DNA of 41,545 nucleotides from Scytonema sp. RU_4_4. GTDB taxonomy: Bacteria; Cyanobacteriota; Cyanobacteriia; Cyanobacteriales; Nostocaceae. A program made the translations under genes and the position numbers. Below the pieces are notes generated by a model. It did no database searches. It saw only the letters and a list, made by a program, of their open reading frames with translations, and had not been told where the DNA came from. Below, one piece after another: positions 1 through 10,001 of this stretch. Each line of letters begins with the position of its first letter. The stretch's first letter is position 1. The DNA is taken from positions 1 through 41,545 of the forward strand of contig JAAUSC010000042.1 in assembly GCA_012031965.1 (NCBI GenBank), written 5' to 3'.

Positions 1-76
1 CCCTGCCCTATCGGCATCCCTCTCCTTATTAAGGAGAGGGAAAGATTTTAGCGCAGCTAAAAGCGAGGGTGAGGTT
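1..76. repeat. Hairpin-containing dispersed repeat, left copy
   Basis: This stretch holds the hairpin CCTCTCCTTATTAAGGAGAGG-like core (about positions 20-40) followed by a GC-richer tail. Its reverse complement, with a few mismatches, is at 41316-41391, so the window is bracketed by one repeat in opposite orientations. The next 168 bases up to the first gene contain two HIP1 octamers and no gene that I can see. Confidence 0.85.
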
Positions 77-244
77 AAAAGCGAGATGTACACCACCACC
101 GTAGCTTAAAAAGGGGGTCGCCGCAGGCGTTCTGATCTTATCCGAAGCGTATTGGAAGTGGATGTGGCGATCGCCTATGGTGCGAGAACATATATTCGGG
201 CGATCGCCCTTGATTTCGTGACAGTTTTGCAGACTGTTTTGCGG

Positions 245-1918
245 TCACAAAGGTGGCAATTCTTCCAAAATCGTGAATCGGATGTGATTAATCGCTAACT
301 CACCAATTGAAATTTCTTCTTTGGCGAGCTTAAGCCCCTGACTCGTCAAGGTTTCAAAGGGAATCCCTTTACCAATTTCAATGTGATACCAGCATAAGCC
401 CATAAAAAACCTTGTGGGATACGGTCCACCGCTACCAACATCATCAGGATTAGATTCCATAGGCAACCAGCCGAAATCGGGTATGTAAAATTCCAGCCAA
501 ACGTGATTATACTGAGGTTGCAGAGGAACTTGCTGATATTCAGCGTAGGGAGGACACTTGTAACGACCTACTGTACGACAGGGAATGCCATTTAAACGGC
601 ACAGAGCAAGCAAAACGCCCACATACTCGCCACAGGAACCAACACCCCGTTCTAAAACGATATCTGGCGTGTCGATATGGGGTTTAATGCCATAGGACAA
701 CTCATCGTAGACGTAGTTGCGGATACTATACATTTTCCGCAGCAGATTGGTTTCAGTTCCAATTGCTTCACGCGCAGCGCGGCGGACAACGCTGGTATCC
801 ATTGCCAAATCATCATCATCCACTAGATAGCGGGATTGAAATTCGCTTGAGAGTTCAGGGATATCTTCGACATCGCTGGGCGTAATGCGATACTTCATTC
901 CCCTGACTTCCAAAACTGCTTTCCAGCCAAAAATATGCCGTTCACCTGGAGTGAGAGCATCAAATTTGAAAACAGCGACACGTTGCCCTTCTACGACTTC
1001 TTCTGTGAAAGGTAGACCAATAGGTTCAATGTGTTTTATCTTTTGACGCGCCGTTTCCGACGGCAAAGCAATACGCCATTCCACCTCTGGTAAATACACC
1101 TCTTCTAATGGTGCAATTTCTTCCATATAAGACATCTCAATGAGATATCCATTGGAGAGGGCATAACGCTTATCCTGATTGTAATAGTAATTGAGCGGGT
1201 GAATGAAAGTGCGATCGCGGTAAGATAGCTCATGATTCGGGTCAGCATTGGGATTATCCCGGACATACGGTTCATCAGAGGCATAGGCAACGTAGAGAGT
1301 TTTCTTGCCCGTCTCACTATCTTTATGTATTGCTATCCCCGTCGGAGAATCAAATGGTGTCAGTACGCTGAATTGAACTACCCCAGTCGCCCTGTCGATA
1401 GAGTAGACAGTCTGTTCCACTGTGTCGCTCACCCAAAGTGTTTCCTCGTCTACTGCCAAATTCTCTACCCCGACCCCAGGAGCATAAAACTTAGTAATTT
1501 GTTTTCGTGTGTTGCGATCAAAAATCAGAATGTCTCCCAGCTTTTGGCAACTAACGTATACAGTTGATTCCCAAACAGCAATGCCATCAGCTGCATAAGG
1601 CAAGGTTACAAAATGTTCCAAGCCCAAGGAAGCTAGCTTGCACAGATAAACATTATTACCCCGAGTCAGCCAAAGAGTATCTTCCCATACTGCGATACCA
1701 GTTGTATCCGTAAATTCTTGGACTTGATGGGGATTGATAATTTGGATGTTGTCAGAGTGTGGGTCAATTTGCAACAAATGCCCTTTGACAGTATCAATAG
1801 CAATCAGTGTATCTTCAAAGAAGGCAATGCCACAGAGGGCGGCAGCACCAAGGGGTCGAATTGTCCTTTTCCCAAGCATTTGACTGGTAGATGGAAAACT
1901 GGGAAGTGCAAAAGTCAT
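245..1918 (-). CDS. Beta-propeller / transglutaminase-like domain protein
   Basis: About 557 aa. Residues ~20-230 form a series of short strand-turn repeats (GIAVWEDTLW, LAVDEETLWVSD, GIAIHKD) typical of an NHL/SMP-30-like propeller. Residues ~380-510 are a transglutaminase-like core: Cys429 in GVGSCGEYVG, the GIPCRTVGRY strand, and His472 in YNHVWLEF. The third triad position, usually Asp, lies in GWLPMESNPDD and reads Glu-Ser-Asn, so the triad may be atypical. I chose ATG at 1918; a GTG six codons upstream is possible but starts with an unconvincing extension. No signal peptide is evident, so a cytoplasmic location is likely. It diverges from the P-type ATPase across ~270 bp. The substrate is unknown; such domains act as cysteine peptidases, amidases or cross-linking enzymes. 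Confidence 0.8.
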   Translation of the reverse strand: MTFALPSFPSTSQMLGKRTIRPLGAAALCGIAFFEDTLIAIDTVKGHLLQIDPHSDNIQIINPHQVQEFTDTTGIAVWEDTLWLTRGNNVYLCKLASLGLEHFVTLPYAADGIAVWESTVYVSCQKLGDILIFDRNTRKQITKFYAPGVGVENLAVDEETLWVSDTVEQTVYSIDRATGVVQFSVLTPFDSPTGIAIHKDSETGKKTLYVAYASDEPYVRDNPNADPNHELSYRDRTFIHPLNYYYNQDKRYALSNGYLIEMSYMEEIAPLEEVYLPEVEWRIALPSETARQKIKHIEPIGLPFTEEVVEGQRVAVFKFDALTPGERHIFGWKAVLEVRGMKYRITPSDVEDIPELSSEFQSRYLVDDDDLAMDTSVVRRAAREAIGTETNLLRKMYSIRNYVYDELSYGIKPHIDTPDIVLERGVGSCGEYVGVLLALCRLNGIPCRTVGRYKCPPYAEYQQVPLQPQYNHVWLEFYIPDFGWLPMESNPDDVGSGGPYPTRFFMGLCWYHIEIGKGIPFETLTSQGLKLAKEEISIGELAINHIRFTILEELPPL

Positions 1919-2195
1919 ATTACACTGGTTTAGCACGCTTAGAATCGAAGATAAAATGTCTTGTGACGGAGCTCTCTACTTTTATGACTCATAATGATCG
2001 ATATTTTATGTTACGAAATTCTTCTTAAGAAATTAATGATACCCATGTCATCCGAAAGAAAAAATTAAGAACTATCAAAAATGCCATCTGTCATCTACAA
2101 CTTGGTGCTCAACCTAATGTAACTTTGTGTTGATGGTTTTCCGGCCATTGCTAAATTATGATCGAATTTTGTAACCATTCCCTGTGACCTACACG

Positions 2196-5051
2196 ATGTC
2201 TGCTCATTCTCTACCTGAAAAAGCCGCCGTTTGGCATAGTTTGGAAGTTGATAAATCATTAGAACTGCTTAAGACAAATGCAGACACTGGCTTGACACCC
2301 CAAGAAATAGAACAGCGGTTGCAAAAATATGGTCCCAATGAATTAGAGGAAACTGCTGGACGCAGTGCTTGGGAAATTTTAGTGGATCAGTTCAAGAACA
2401 TTATGTTGTTGATGCTGATTGCTGTCGCCATCATTTCTGGGGTTTTGAGTTTTCTAGCTTGGCAACAGGGCCGCTTGAAGCCAGGTGAGGTGCCCTTCAA
2501 AGACACAATCGCCATTTTAGCGATTGTTATCCTGAACGGCATACTCGGTTATGTCCAAGAAAGCCGTGCGGAAAAAGCCTTAGCAGCCCTGAAAAAACTT
2601 TCTTCTCCCAACGTGCGACTCATTCGCGACGGCAAACCAGTAGAGGTTGCAGCCAAAGATTTGGTGCCCGGAGATGTGATGTTGGTGGAAGCTGGAGTAC
2701 AGGTCGCCGCAGACGGACGCCTTATAGAACAATCTAACCTGCAAGTGCGAGAATCGGCACTCACTGGTGAAGCCGAAGCGGTTAACAAGCGCTCAGAACC
2801 TATCTTGCCTGAAGACACATCATTGGGCGATCGCATTAATTTGGTTTTTCAAGGCACTGAAGTCGTCCAAGGACGAGGCAAGATTCTGGTAACCAACACC
2901 GGAATGCAAACAGAACTGGGTAAAATTGCCTCCTTGTTGCAGGGGGTGGAAAGTGAACCGACCCCATTGCAACAGCGGATGACCCAACTCGGTAATGTCC
3001 TAGTTACGGGTTCTTTGATTTTGGTGGCGATCGTCGTCGTGGGCGGTCTTCTCCGTGGTGGTGACTTACAAGAACTCTTGGAAGTTTCTTTAAGTATGGC
3101 GGTAGCCGTGGTGCCAGAAGGCTTACCCGCAGTTATCACCGTTACCTTGGCACTGGGAACCCAGCGGATGGTACGTCGCAATGCTTTGATTCGCAAACTC
3201 CCAGCAGTAGAAACCTTAGGTTCTGTGACGACGATTTGTTCTGATAAAACTGGCACCTTAACTCAGAACAAGATGGTGGTGCAATCCACTTACACAAATA
3301 ACAAAACTTTTCGTGTGACTGGGGAAGGTTACGCCCCGAAAGGAGAGTTTCAATTAGATGGGAAAACAATTTCCATAGACCAGTCTCCAGAAATTCAGAC
3401 TTTATTAGTTGCGTGTGCTTTGTGTAATGATTCCTTTTTACAACAAGAACAAGGAGAATGGAAAATTTTGGGCGACCCAACAGAGGGCGCTTTGGTCACT
3501 CTGGCGGCGAAAGGAGGAATAGAAAAAGACCAGTGGGACAGTAAGCTCCCCCGCGTCGGTGAGTTCCCCTTCTCCTCAGAACGCAAGCGGATGAGCGTCA
3601 TTTGTCGGGTTGAGGGAGTCGAAACGGGTGTATCACCGTTAACATCGGTAGATCCTGTGTTCAGCAACTTGCTGCAATCTGATGAAAAGTATTTAATGTT
3701 TACCAAAGGTTCGCCAGAGTTAACTTTGGCACGTTGCACCCACTTTTACGCAGGCACTGGCTCAACACCTTTGAGCGATGAGCAACGCCGCAACATTTTG
3801 GCGGAAAATGACCGAATGGCAAGCAAAGGTTTGCGAGTGCTGGGTTTCGCCTACAAACCCCTCACCGAAATTCCACCGGAAGGTTCAGATGAGACATCTG
3901 AGCAAGGATTGGTGTGGCTAGGATTAGTCGGAATGCTGGATGCACCACGTCCAGAGGTGAGAGCAGCAGTGCAAGAGTGTCGGGATGCGGGTATTCGACC
4001 AGTGATGATTACTGGAGACCACCAACTGACAGCAAGAGCGATCGCTACTGATTTGGGAATTGCTCAAGAGGGCGATCGCGCTCTTACAGGTCAAGAGTTG
4101 CAACGGATGAGCGACCAAGAACTTGAGCAAAATGTTGACTTGGTGAGCATTTATGCTCGGGTAGCCCCCGAACACAAACTGCGAATTGTGCAAGCGCTGC
4201 AACGTCGAGGCAGATTTGTTGCCATGACAGGTGATGGTGTCAACGATGCGCCAGCCCTGAAACAAGCTGATATCGGTATTGCAATGGGTATTACTGGTAC
4301 CGATGTGAGCAAGGAAGCCAGTGATATGGTGTTACTTGATGACAACTTTGCTACCATTGTCTCTGCCACAAAGGAAGGGAGAGTTGTTTACACCAACATT
4401 CGTCGCTTTATCAAATACATTCTTGGAAGTAATATTGGCGAGGTGATCACGATTGCAGCAGCACCAATTCTCGGACTGGGAGGCGTTCCCCTCTCGCCGT
4501 TGCAAATTCTTTGGATGAACCTTGTTACGGACGGTTTACCAGCACTAGCATTAGCTGTAGAACCTCCTGAACCCGACGTGATGAAGCGCCCGCCCTTCAG
4601 TCCCCGCGAAAGTATTTTTGCTAGGGGATTAGGTTCTTACATGATTCGGATTGGCATTATTTTTGCCATCATCACGATTATTCTCATGGAGTGGGCATAT
4701 CATCATGCTCAAGCAGTCACGGGTCCCGGACTAGATCCACAACGGTGGAAGACAATGGTATTCACTGCCTTGTGTATTGCTCAGATGGGTCATGCTATAG
4801 CAATTCGCTCGAATACTCAACTGACTATACAAATGAATCCCTTATCAAATCCCTATGTGCTGGGGGCTGTTGTCGTTACGACAATTTTGCAGCTGATGCT
4901 CATTTACGTGCCACCCCTACGCGATTTCTTTGGTACCCACTGGATAAGTCCAAGTGAGTTGGCAATCTGCTTTGGCTTTAGTGCTTTGATGTTTGTATGG
5001 GTTGAAGTTGAGAAAATCTTCTTGCGGTTGATGGGTAAAAAAGCCGTTTAA
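2196..5051 (+). CDS. pacL: Cation-transporting P-type ATPase, PacL/SERCA-like (Ca2+)
   Basis: About 951 aa, full length for a P2A ATPase, located in the membrane. It would use ATP to export Ca2+ (possibly Mn2+) from the cytoplasm. Visible parts in order: N-terminal cation-ATPase domain; A-domain loop LTGEAEAV (TGEA instead of the textbook TGES); TM4 metal motif VPEGLPAV; phosphorylation motif [13 protein letters not shown] with the acceptor Asp near residue 350; KGSPE in the N-domain; [12 protein letters not shown] and [16 protein letters not shown] hinge motifs; TM6 [12 protein letters not shown]; and a C-terminal group of four membrane helices. PEGLP plus N-x-x-T-D supports Ca2+ rather than heavy metal. 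ATG 2196 gives the family-like start [12 protein letters not shown] 2184 is an in-frame alternative. No clear ribosome binding site is seen. It appears monocistronic. Confidence 0.93.
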   Translation: MSAHSLPEKAAVWHSLEVDKSLELLKTNADTGLTPQEIEQRLQKYGPNELEETAGRSAWEILVDQFKNIMLLMLIAVAIISGVLSFLAWQQGRLKPGEVPFKDTIAILAIVILNGILGYVQESRAEKALAALKKLSSPNVRLIRDGKPVEVAAKDLVPGDVMLVEAGVQVAADGRLIEQSNLQVRESALTGEAEAVNKRSEPILPEDTSLGDRINLVFQGTEVVQGRGKILVTNTGMQTELGKIASLLQGVESEPTPLQQRMTQLGNVLVTGSLILVAIVVVGGLLRGGDLQELLEVSLSMAVAVVPEGLPAVITVTLALGTQRMVRRNALIRKLPAVETLGSVTTICSDKTGTLTQNKMVVQSTYTNNKTFRVTGEGYAPKGEFQLDGKTISIDQSPEIQTLLVACALCNDSFLQQEQGEWKILGDPTEGALVTLAAKGGIEKDQWDSKLPRVGEFPFSSERKRMSVICRVEGVETGVSPLTSVDPVFSNLLQSDEKYLMFTKGSPELTLARCTHFYAGTGSTPLSDEQRRNILAENDRMASKGLRVLGFAYKPLTEIPPEGSDETSEQGLVWLGLVGMLDAPRPEVRAAVQECRDAGIRPVMITGDHQLTARAIATDLGIAQEGDRALTGQELQRMSDQELEQNVDLVSIYARVAPEHKLRIVQALQRRGRFVAMTGDGVNDAPALKQADIGIAMGITGTDVSKEASDMVLLDDNFATIVSATKEGRVVYTNIRRFIKYILGSNIGEVITIAAAPILGLGGVPLSPLQILWMNLVTDGLPALALAVEPPEPDVMKRPPFSPRESIFARGLGSYMIRIGIIFAIITIILMEWAYHHAQAVTGPGLDPQRWKTMVFTALCIAQMGHAIAIRSNTQLTIQMNPLSNPYVLGAVVVTTILQLMLIYVPPLRDFFGTHWISPSELAICFGFSALMFVWVEVEKIFLRLMGKKAV

Positions 5052-5243
5052 AGCGCGAATTCTCACCGAGAGGCGGCCCAAAAGCTCATTCCTTTCACAA
5101 GAATGGAACCAACCTGTTGCCCATCGTCTTGGTGATTGTAGCGCTTGCTGACTTTGTTGCAATACAGTCGAGCTGAAAAAACACTAAGCTGTATATATTG
5201 CATAAAAACTCTGCTGGCTAACGAAGGTGTAACTTGACTCATT

Positions 5244-6698
5244 ATGTTTGAAGCATTAGCTGACCGTTTAGAAGGTGCCTGGAAAAAACTCCGGGGTCAG
5301 GACAAAATTTCCCAAGCCAATATTCAAGATGCTTTGCGGGAGGTGCGTCGCGCCCTGTTAGAAGCAGATGTTAATCTCCAGGTCGTTAAAGATTTTGTCA
5401 CCGAAGTTGAAACCAAGGCACAGGGAGCCGAAGTCATTACTGGTGTACGACCTGACCAACAGTTTATCAAGATAGTCTACGATGAACTGGTGCAGGTGAT
5501 GGGAGAAGAGAACGTTCCCATCGCACAAGCTGAAGGGTCTCCCACAGTTGTCCTGATGGCAGGGTTGCAGGGTACCGGGAAAACGACCGCTACCGCCAAG
5601 TTAGCCTTGCATCTACGTAAATTAGAACGCAGCTGCTTAATGGTGGCGACGGACGTGTATCGTCCAGCAGCTATTGACCAACTTGTTACACTAGGTAAGC
5701 AAATTGACGTGCCAGTATTTGAACTAGGGTCTGATGCGGATCCAGTTGAAATTGCACGGCAGGGCGTGGAACGCGGTAAAGCAGAAGGGATTGATACAGT
5801 CATTATTGATACTGCGGGTCGCTTACAAATTGATCAAGACATGATGGGGGAATTAGCCCGCATCAAAGAAACTGTTCGACCCGATGAAACTCTTTTGGTA
5901 GTGGACGCCATGACTGGTCAAGAAGCTGCCAATCTGACCCGTACTTTCCACGAACAAATTGGGATTACTGGTGCAATTCTGACCAAGTTGGATGGCGATA
6001 GCCGGGGTGGGGCAGCACTGTCTGTGCGGCATATCTCAGGAGCACCCATCAAGTTTGTCGGTGTAGGTGAAAAGGTAGAGGCTCTGCAACCGTTTTATCC
6101 TGACCGTATGGCATCGCGCATTTTAGGCATGGGCGATGTTCTGACCTTGGTAGAAAAGGCTCAAGAAGAAATTGACCTTGCCGATGCTGAGAAGATGCAG
6201 GAGAAAATCCTGTCAGCGAACTTTGACTTTACCGATTTTCTCAAGCAAATGCGCCTGCTCAAGAATATGGGTTCGCTGGGAGGCATCATTAAGCTCATTC
6301 CTGGAATGAATAAGCTTAATGATGACCAACTCAAGCAGGGAGAAACTCAGCTTAAGCGCTGTGAAGCGATGATTAATTCCATGACGCGCCAAGAGCGCCA
6401 AGACCCCAATTTGCTGTCAAGTTCTCCTAGTAGACGGCGACGCATTGCCAATGGGTCTGGTTATAAGGAAACAGATGTTAACAAACTGGTGAGTGATTTC
6501 CAAAGAATGCGCAATATGATGCAGCAAATGGGTCAAGGGCGCTTCTCTGATATGCCAGGAATGTTTGGTGGAATGGGTAGCCCCGCCGCTGCTGATAACC
6601 GTCCAGTAGCCCCTGGTTGGCGGGGTTATAGTGGCGGTACTGCCTCAAAAAAGAAGCCGAAGAAAGACAAAAAGAAGAAAGGCTTCGGTACGCTTTAG
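5244..6698 (+). CDS. ffh: Signal recognition particle GTPase Ffh (SRP54)
   Basis: 484 aa. It binds 4.5S RNA and signal sequences and delivers ribosome-nascent chains to FtsY. The N domain (residues 1-85) contains the ALLEADVNLQVV helix. The G domain shows GLQGTGKTTATAKLA (G1), DTAGRLQID (G3) and TKLDGDSRGG (G4). The M domain includes LLKNMGSLGGIIKLIPGM, a Met-rich stretch (RMRNMMQQMGQGRF) and the RRRRIANGSG RNA-binding helix. The C-terminus is strongly basic (KKPKKDKKKKGF). Length and motifs are normal for bacterial Ffh. It precedes rpsP by ~260 bp; ffh-rpsP-KH is a familiar bacterial gene order. Confidence 0.98.
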   Translation: MFEALADRLEGAWKKLRGQDKISQANIQDALREVRRALLEADVNLQVVKDFVTEVETKAQGAEVITGVRPDQQFIKIVYDELVQVMGEENVPIAQAEGSPTVVLMAGLQGTGKTTATAKLALHLRKLERSCLMVATDVYRPAAIDQLVTLGKQIDVPVFELGSDADPVEIARQGVERGKAEGIDTVIIDTAGRLQIDQDMMGELARIKETVRPDETLLVVDAMTGQEAANLTRTFHEQIGITGAILTKLDGDSRGGAALSVRHISGAPIKFVGVGEKVEALQPFYPDRMASRILGMGDVLTLVEKAQEEIDLADAEKMQEKILSANFDFTDFLKQMRLLKNMGSLGGIIKLIPGMNKLNDDQLKQGETQLKRCEAMINSMTRQERQDPNLLSSSPSRRRRIANGSGYKETDVNKLVSDFQRMRNMMQQMGQGRFSDMPGMFGGMGSPAAADNRPVAPGWRGYSGGTASKKKPKKDKKKKGFGTL

Positions 6699-6959
6699 TC
6701 ACTCATGAGTGGTTAGCTGCAACTCACAAATAACAAAGAGTGACTAACACTTCACACTTGCCAAGTGCTAAAATAAGCATTTTAGCATCAGAAGTTAAAC
6801 TGCCCACCCGATAGAAACAGCCAACACAAACAGATAGACTGTTTTCAACAGAACTAACATTGACCTTGGAACTGTCTTCGGGAAACCTCACGCTAGTGTG
6901 ACTTCCCAATAAACTAACTACAAATGGATTCCTAGAAACAGGAGAATGATTTCTTAACC

Positions 6960-7220
6960 ATGATTAAACTGCGCCTAAAGCGATACGGTAAAAAGCGGGA
7001 AGCAAGTTACCGCATCATCGCAATAAACAGCCTCGCTCGCCGCGATGGTCGTCCCTTAGAAGAACTGGGTTTTTATAACCCCAGAACTGATGAAGTACGA
7101 CTGGATGTTCCCGGCATCGTCAAGCGACTACAACAAGGCGCTCAACCGACTGATACCGTACGTCACATCCTGCAAAAAGCCAATGTCTTTGAACAGGTCA
7201 GTGCAAAAGCCTCTACTTAA
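6960..7220 (+). CDS. rpsP: 30S ribosomal protein S16
   Basis: 86 aa, normal for S16. The N-terminus [19 protein letters not shown] and the segment [17 protein letters not shown] are family signatures. It is an assembly protein of the small ribosomal subunit. A purine-rich AGGAGA lies about 15 bases before the ATG, a rather long spacing. The 3' end overlaps the next gene (KH protein), which suggests translational coupling. Confidence 0.98.
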   Translation: MIKLRLKRYGKKREASYRIIAINSLARRDGRPLEELGFYNPRTDEVRLDVPGIVKRLQQGAQPTDTVRHILQKANVFEQVSAKAST

Positions 7221-7614
7221 AATCGGAACAAAATCCCTCACAACCAGTCCAGACTACGTTGGGCTGGTACGGTTCCTGATGCAACCGTTTTTAGATTCTC
7301 CTGAGTCTTTAAGCATCGATTGTGAAATGTTGTACACCCGCAACCGTGCTTGGATTCGCATTGCTTTTGAAAGTTCAGATAAAGGAAAAGTCTTTGGTCG
7401 GGGTGGACGCAATATTCAGGCGATTCGTACTGTGATTGCAGCAGCAGCTCAAGCAGCTGGACACTCAGTATACCTGGACATCTATGGCAGCGCTGCTGGT
7501 AGTCGGGAGGGTTCATCTTTCGATGACGAGAGGGAAGAGCGATTACCACCACCAAAACCCAGAGAAAAACGTGGAAACGGACATAAACCTATTGCTAGAA
7601 CACGCTTCTACTAG
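7183..7614 (+). CDS. khpA: KH-domain RNA-binding protein KhpA
   Basis: About 143 aa. The single KH domain carries the GxxG loop in [14 protein letters not shown] followed by the helix [18 protein letters not shown]. The N-terminal half has [20 protein letters not shown], typical of the rpsP-linked KH family. The C-terminal ~35 residues are charged and probably disordered ([19 protein letters not shown]). Homologues bind RNA and in some bacteria work with KhpB in cell-size control or with the ribosome. The start is uncertain: ATG 7183 and GTG 7201 both lie inside the end of rpsP (stop at 7218-7220), and the GTG has a weak CAGGT ahead of it. A start further upstream, deeper inside rpsP, is unlikely. 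Confidence 0.9.
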   Translation: MSLNRSVQKPLLKIGTKSLTTSPDYVGLVRFLMQPFLDSPESLSIDCEMLYTRNRAWIRIAFESSDKGKVFGRGGRNIQAIRTVIAAAAQAAGHSVYLDIYGSAAGSREGSSFDDEREERLPPPKPREKRGNGHKPIARTRFY

Positions 7615-7779
7615 GTTTAAATGAGATCAAAAATCAAATGGAAGTATGAAGTGAAATAAGCGATTATTCAGCCTTTATTAAGGTGCGACTTCAAAGCATG
7701 AAAATTCACCAACCAAAACCCGAATTTCTAAAAAAAATCAAGTTTTGGTGTCTTTTAAAGGTTGGATGAAATGCTCCAA

Positions 7780-7795
7780 GGGGACTTGAGTCCCC
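7780..7795. promoter_or_regulatory. Short perfect hairpin upstream of rpsU
   Basis: GGGGACTTGAGTCCCC is a perfect 7-bp stem with a two-base loop, about 95 bases before the rpsU start. It is followed by an AT-rich stretch containing TAAAAT (a possible -10). It could end the khpA transcript or lie in the rpsU leader; no T-run follows directly. Function is inferred only. Confidence 0.4.
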
Positions 7796-7888
7796 GTCAA
7801 AAATGCTAAAATACCGACGAGCAAAATACCGTGGGGCACACAGTCGTAAATGACTCAAATAATCTCTGTAAGGAGGTGAAACCAGGGA

Positions 7889-8065
7889 GTGGCTGAAGTC
7901 CGTTTGGGTGAGAATGAGTCGATTGACTCAGCATTAAGGCGTTTTAAAAAGAAAATTCAAAAAGCTGGAATTTTATCCGAGGTCAAGCGCCGGGAAAGAT
8001 ACGAAAAACCCAGTCTGCGTCGTAAGCGCAAAGCGGAAGCCGCACGCAAAGGTGGTCGCTATTAA
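7889..8065 (+). CDS. rpsU: 30S ribosomal protein S21
   Basis: 58 aa from a GTG start: it begins [19 protein letters not shown] and ends with the basic [11 protein letters not shown]. These are S21 features: [25 protein letters not shown] and an Arg/Lys-rich tail. S21 sits near the anti-Shine-Dalgarno end of 16S rRNA and aids initiation. The start is well supported: AAGGAGGTGA at 7870-7879 is an almost perfect Shine-Dalgarno, nine bases before the GTG. It is followed by a strong terminator-like hairpin at 8156-8195, so it is probably monocistronic. Confidence 0.96.
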   Translation: MAEVRLGENESIDSALRRFKKKIQKAGILSEVKRRERYEKPSLRRKRKAEAARKGGRY

Positions 8066-8155
8066 ATCAAGGTTTGAAATCTTTGGTTATGGCGGTTAAC
8101 CAATGCCAGCTAGATATTAAAGTAAAGGTTTGAAGGCAGTTGTAAATCAAACCGA

Positions 8156-8200
8156 GGAAAAGTAGAGCAGCGCTTCTGAGCACCTCTACTTTTCCTAATT
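8156..8200 (+). terminator. Rho-independent terminator after rpsU
   Basis: GGAAAAGTAGAG (8156-8167) pairs with CTCTACTTTTCC (8184-8195), a 12-bp perfect stem with a 16-base loop. The right arm contains a T4 run and an AT-rich stretch follows. It lies about 90 bases after the rpsU stop. Confidence 0.75.
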
Positions 8201-8345
8201 AAGTTTTACTTGAAACTTAAATGTTCTCAACGTCAAGAAAACAACAAAATTATTGGAATTGTTTGATTCAACTACAGTTTGTTCACTATTTTTATCATTT
8301 TGAATTCTGTTCGCGTAGCATGCCTGAAGGGCATATTTTGAATTT

Positions 8346-9302
8346 ATGATGGCAGGTGCCTTAACGATTCAACTACCTAATCTTCTAAGTGCGATCGCGC
8401 TAGCAGGAGAGGGGGAAGAAAATCTCAAAACTTTGGCACGACAAACAGGAGCCAATATAGTTCTGCGGGGACAAGAACTCTATATTTCTGGTACAGAAAA
8501 ACAAGTTGACTTGGCGAGTCGATTAGTGCGATCGCTTGAAGACCTTTGGAGTCAAGGCAATCATATTTCTAGTACAGATATATTAACAGCGCGTCAAGCC
8601 TTGGACACTCATCGTGAAGGGGAACTGCAAGATTTACAGCGGGATGTTATTGCTCGAACGCGTAAAAGTGAAGAAGTTCGCGCCAAAACCTTTCGACAGC
8701 GACAGTATATCGAAGCGCTGCGCAAGCGAGATTTAACTTTTTGTACTGGTCCTGCAGGTACTGGTAAAACTTTCCTAGCAGTCGTCGTCGCCGTACAAGC
8801 ACTCCTCGCCAACCAATTTGAACGGCTGATTTTAACTCGTCCTGCTGTCGAAGCTGGCGAAAGACTTGGTTTTTTGCCAGGAGACTTGCAGCAGAAAGTC
8901 AATCCCTATTTGCGTCCACTCTACGATGCTATCAACGAATTTATTGATCCAGAAAAAGTCCCATCATTGATGGAAAGAGGCATCATTGAAGTTGCTCCCT
9001 TAGCGTATATGCGGGGACGGACGCTCAATAATGCCTTTGTCATCGTTGATGAGGCTCAAAACACCACACCAGCTCAAATAAAAATGGTTTTGACTCGTTT
9101 GGGTTTCCGTTCCCGTATGGTGGTTACAGGTGACATGACACAAACCGACTTACCACTTAACCAACAATCTGGATTAACAGTAGCTATACAAATTCTAAAA
9201 CACGTAGAAGGCATAGCCTTTTGCGAATTCTCTCAAAAAGATGTTGTACGTCATCCGCTTGTTCAGCGTATAGTCGCTGCATACGAACAATATGAAAAAT
9301 AG
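8346..9302 (+). CDS. phoH: PhoH family ATPase
   Basis: 318 aa, the usual length of PhoH/PhoL proteins. Residues ~1-75 form a small KH-like N-terminal region (TGANIVLRGQELYISGTEKQV). The P-loop NTPase domain follows, with Walker A TGPAGTGKTFLA near residue 135, the family motif TRPAVEAGERLGFLPGDL, and Walker B FVIVDEAQNTTPAQIKMVLTR followed by VVTGDMTQTDLP. These are cytoplasmic ATPases linked in other bacteria to RNA metabolism and ribosome quality. It follows rpsU after a terminator. The 280-bp leader contains a small dispersed-repeat fragment (TTCGCGTAGCATGCC near 8303), so expression is probably independent. Confidence 0.95.
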   Translation: MMAGALTIQLPNLLSAIALAGEGEENLKTLARQTGANIVLRGQELYISGTEKQVDLASRLVRSLEDLWSQGNHISSTDILTARQALDTHREGELQDLQRDVIARTRKSEEVRAKTFRQRQYIEALRKRDLTFCTGPAGTGKTFLAVVVAVQALLANQFERLILTRPAVEAGERLGFLPGDLQQKVNPYLRPLYDAINEFIDPEKVPSLMERGIIEVAPLAYMRGRTLNNAFVIVDEAQNTTPAQIKMVLTRLGFRSRMVVTGDMTQTDLPLNQQSGLTVAIQILKHVEGIAFCEFSQKDVVRHPLVQRIVAAYEQYEK

Positions 9303-9363
9303 TCCCTGGTCATGAAACAATGGCTAATGAACGCCACTTGCTAGGAATTCCCGCAGTGGCTCC

Positions 9364-9412
9364 TAATGACTAATGACTAATGACTAATGACTAATGACTA
9401 ATGACTAATGAC
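9364..9412. repeat. Heptanucleotide tandem repeat (TAATGAC)x7
   Basis: Seven perfect copies of TAATGAC run from 9364 to 9412. This is the short tandemly repeated repetitive (STRR) type known from heterocystous cyanobacteria. The last copy supplies the ATG (9408) of the downstream gene, and each unit contains an overlapping stop/start TAATG. The same heptamer family, on the other strand, occurs at 16428-16531. Confidence 0.95.
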
Positions 9413-9812
9413 TAAAACACTTAAAGATTTTTTGGAAGCTTGTGAAACTCTAGGAACACTGCGTCTAATTGTGACAAGCAGCGCCGCTGTTTTAGAAGCA
9501 CGTGGTCATATCGAGAAGCTGTTTTATGCAGAACTCCCAAAGGGTAAGTACGCTAATATGCACACTGAAGGTTTTGAATTTCACTTGAATATGGATAGGA
9601 TTACGCAGGTGAAATTTGAAACAGGTGAAGCTAAGCGAGGTAATTTTACCACCTACGCCATTCGGTTTTTAGATGACAAACAAGAGCCAGCTTTGAGTTT
9701 ATTTCTACAATGGGGTAAACCCGGAGAATACGAACCTGGTCAAGTGGAGGCTTGGCATACCTTACGGGAGCAATATGGAGAAGTCTGGGAGCCAGCACCA
9801 GTAGAGATTTGA
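9408..9812 (+). CDS. ChuX/HutX-like heme-utilisation protein
   Basis: 134 aa. The C-terminal half (YAIRFLDDKQEPALSLFLQW ... QVEAWHTLREQYGEVW) resembles the ChuX/HutX family of cytosolic heme carrier proteins, which form a split-barrel fold. The N-terminal helix TLKDFLEACETLGTLRL also fits. Family proteins bind heme after import; no heme importer is in this window. The start ATG is the last unit of the TAATGAC repeat, with no ribosome binding site visible. Residues MTKTLKDFL read as a natural family start, so the repeat abuts or has replaced the native leader. It converges on the protoglobin gene, and both could concern heme. The assignment comes from recalled family pattern, not from a search. 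Confidence 0.7.
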   Translation: MTKTLKDFLEACETLGTLRLIVTSSAAVLEARGHIEKLFYAELPKGKYANMHTEGFEFHLNMDRITQVKFETGEAKRGNFTTYAIRFLDDKQEPALSLFLQWGKPGEYEPGQVEAWHTLREQYGEVWEPAPVEI

Positions 9813-9839
9813 TCAGGAGCAACAGCGAGTGAGACTGGA

Positions 9840-9872
9840 CCCACCATCATACTCTCCGGGTATGGTGGTGGG
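9840..9872. terminator. Strong stem-loop between hutX-like and globin genes
   Basis: CCCACCATCATAC (9840-9852) pairs with GTATGGTGGTGGG (9860-9872) with one wobble pair and a seven-base loop. It lies 28 bases past the hutX-like stop. There is no good T-run, so it may be a processed 3' end or a bidirectional transcription stop. Confidence 0.5.
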
Positions 9873-10001
9873 TACTTCATCACGCTAAACATAGAAATAA
9901 ATAGGTCTTAAGAAAGAAAAATAATAATTGCATTAATTTTTGACCAATATACCGAAAGATATCTGAGGGATGCACCCATAGAGTATAAATACTTAATAAT
10001 T

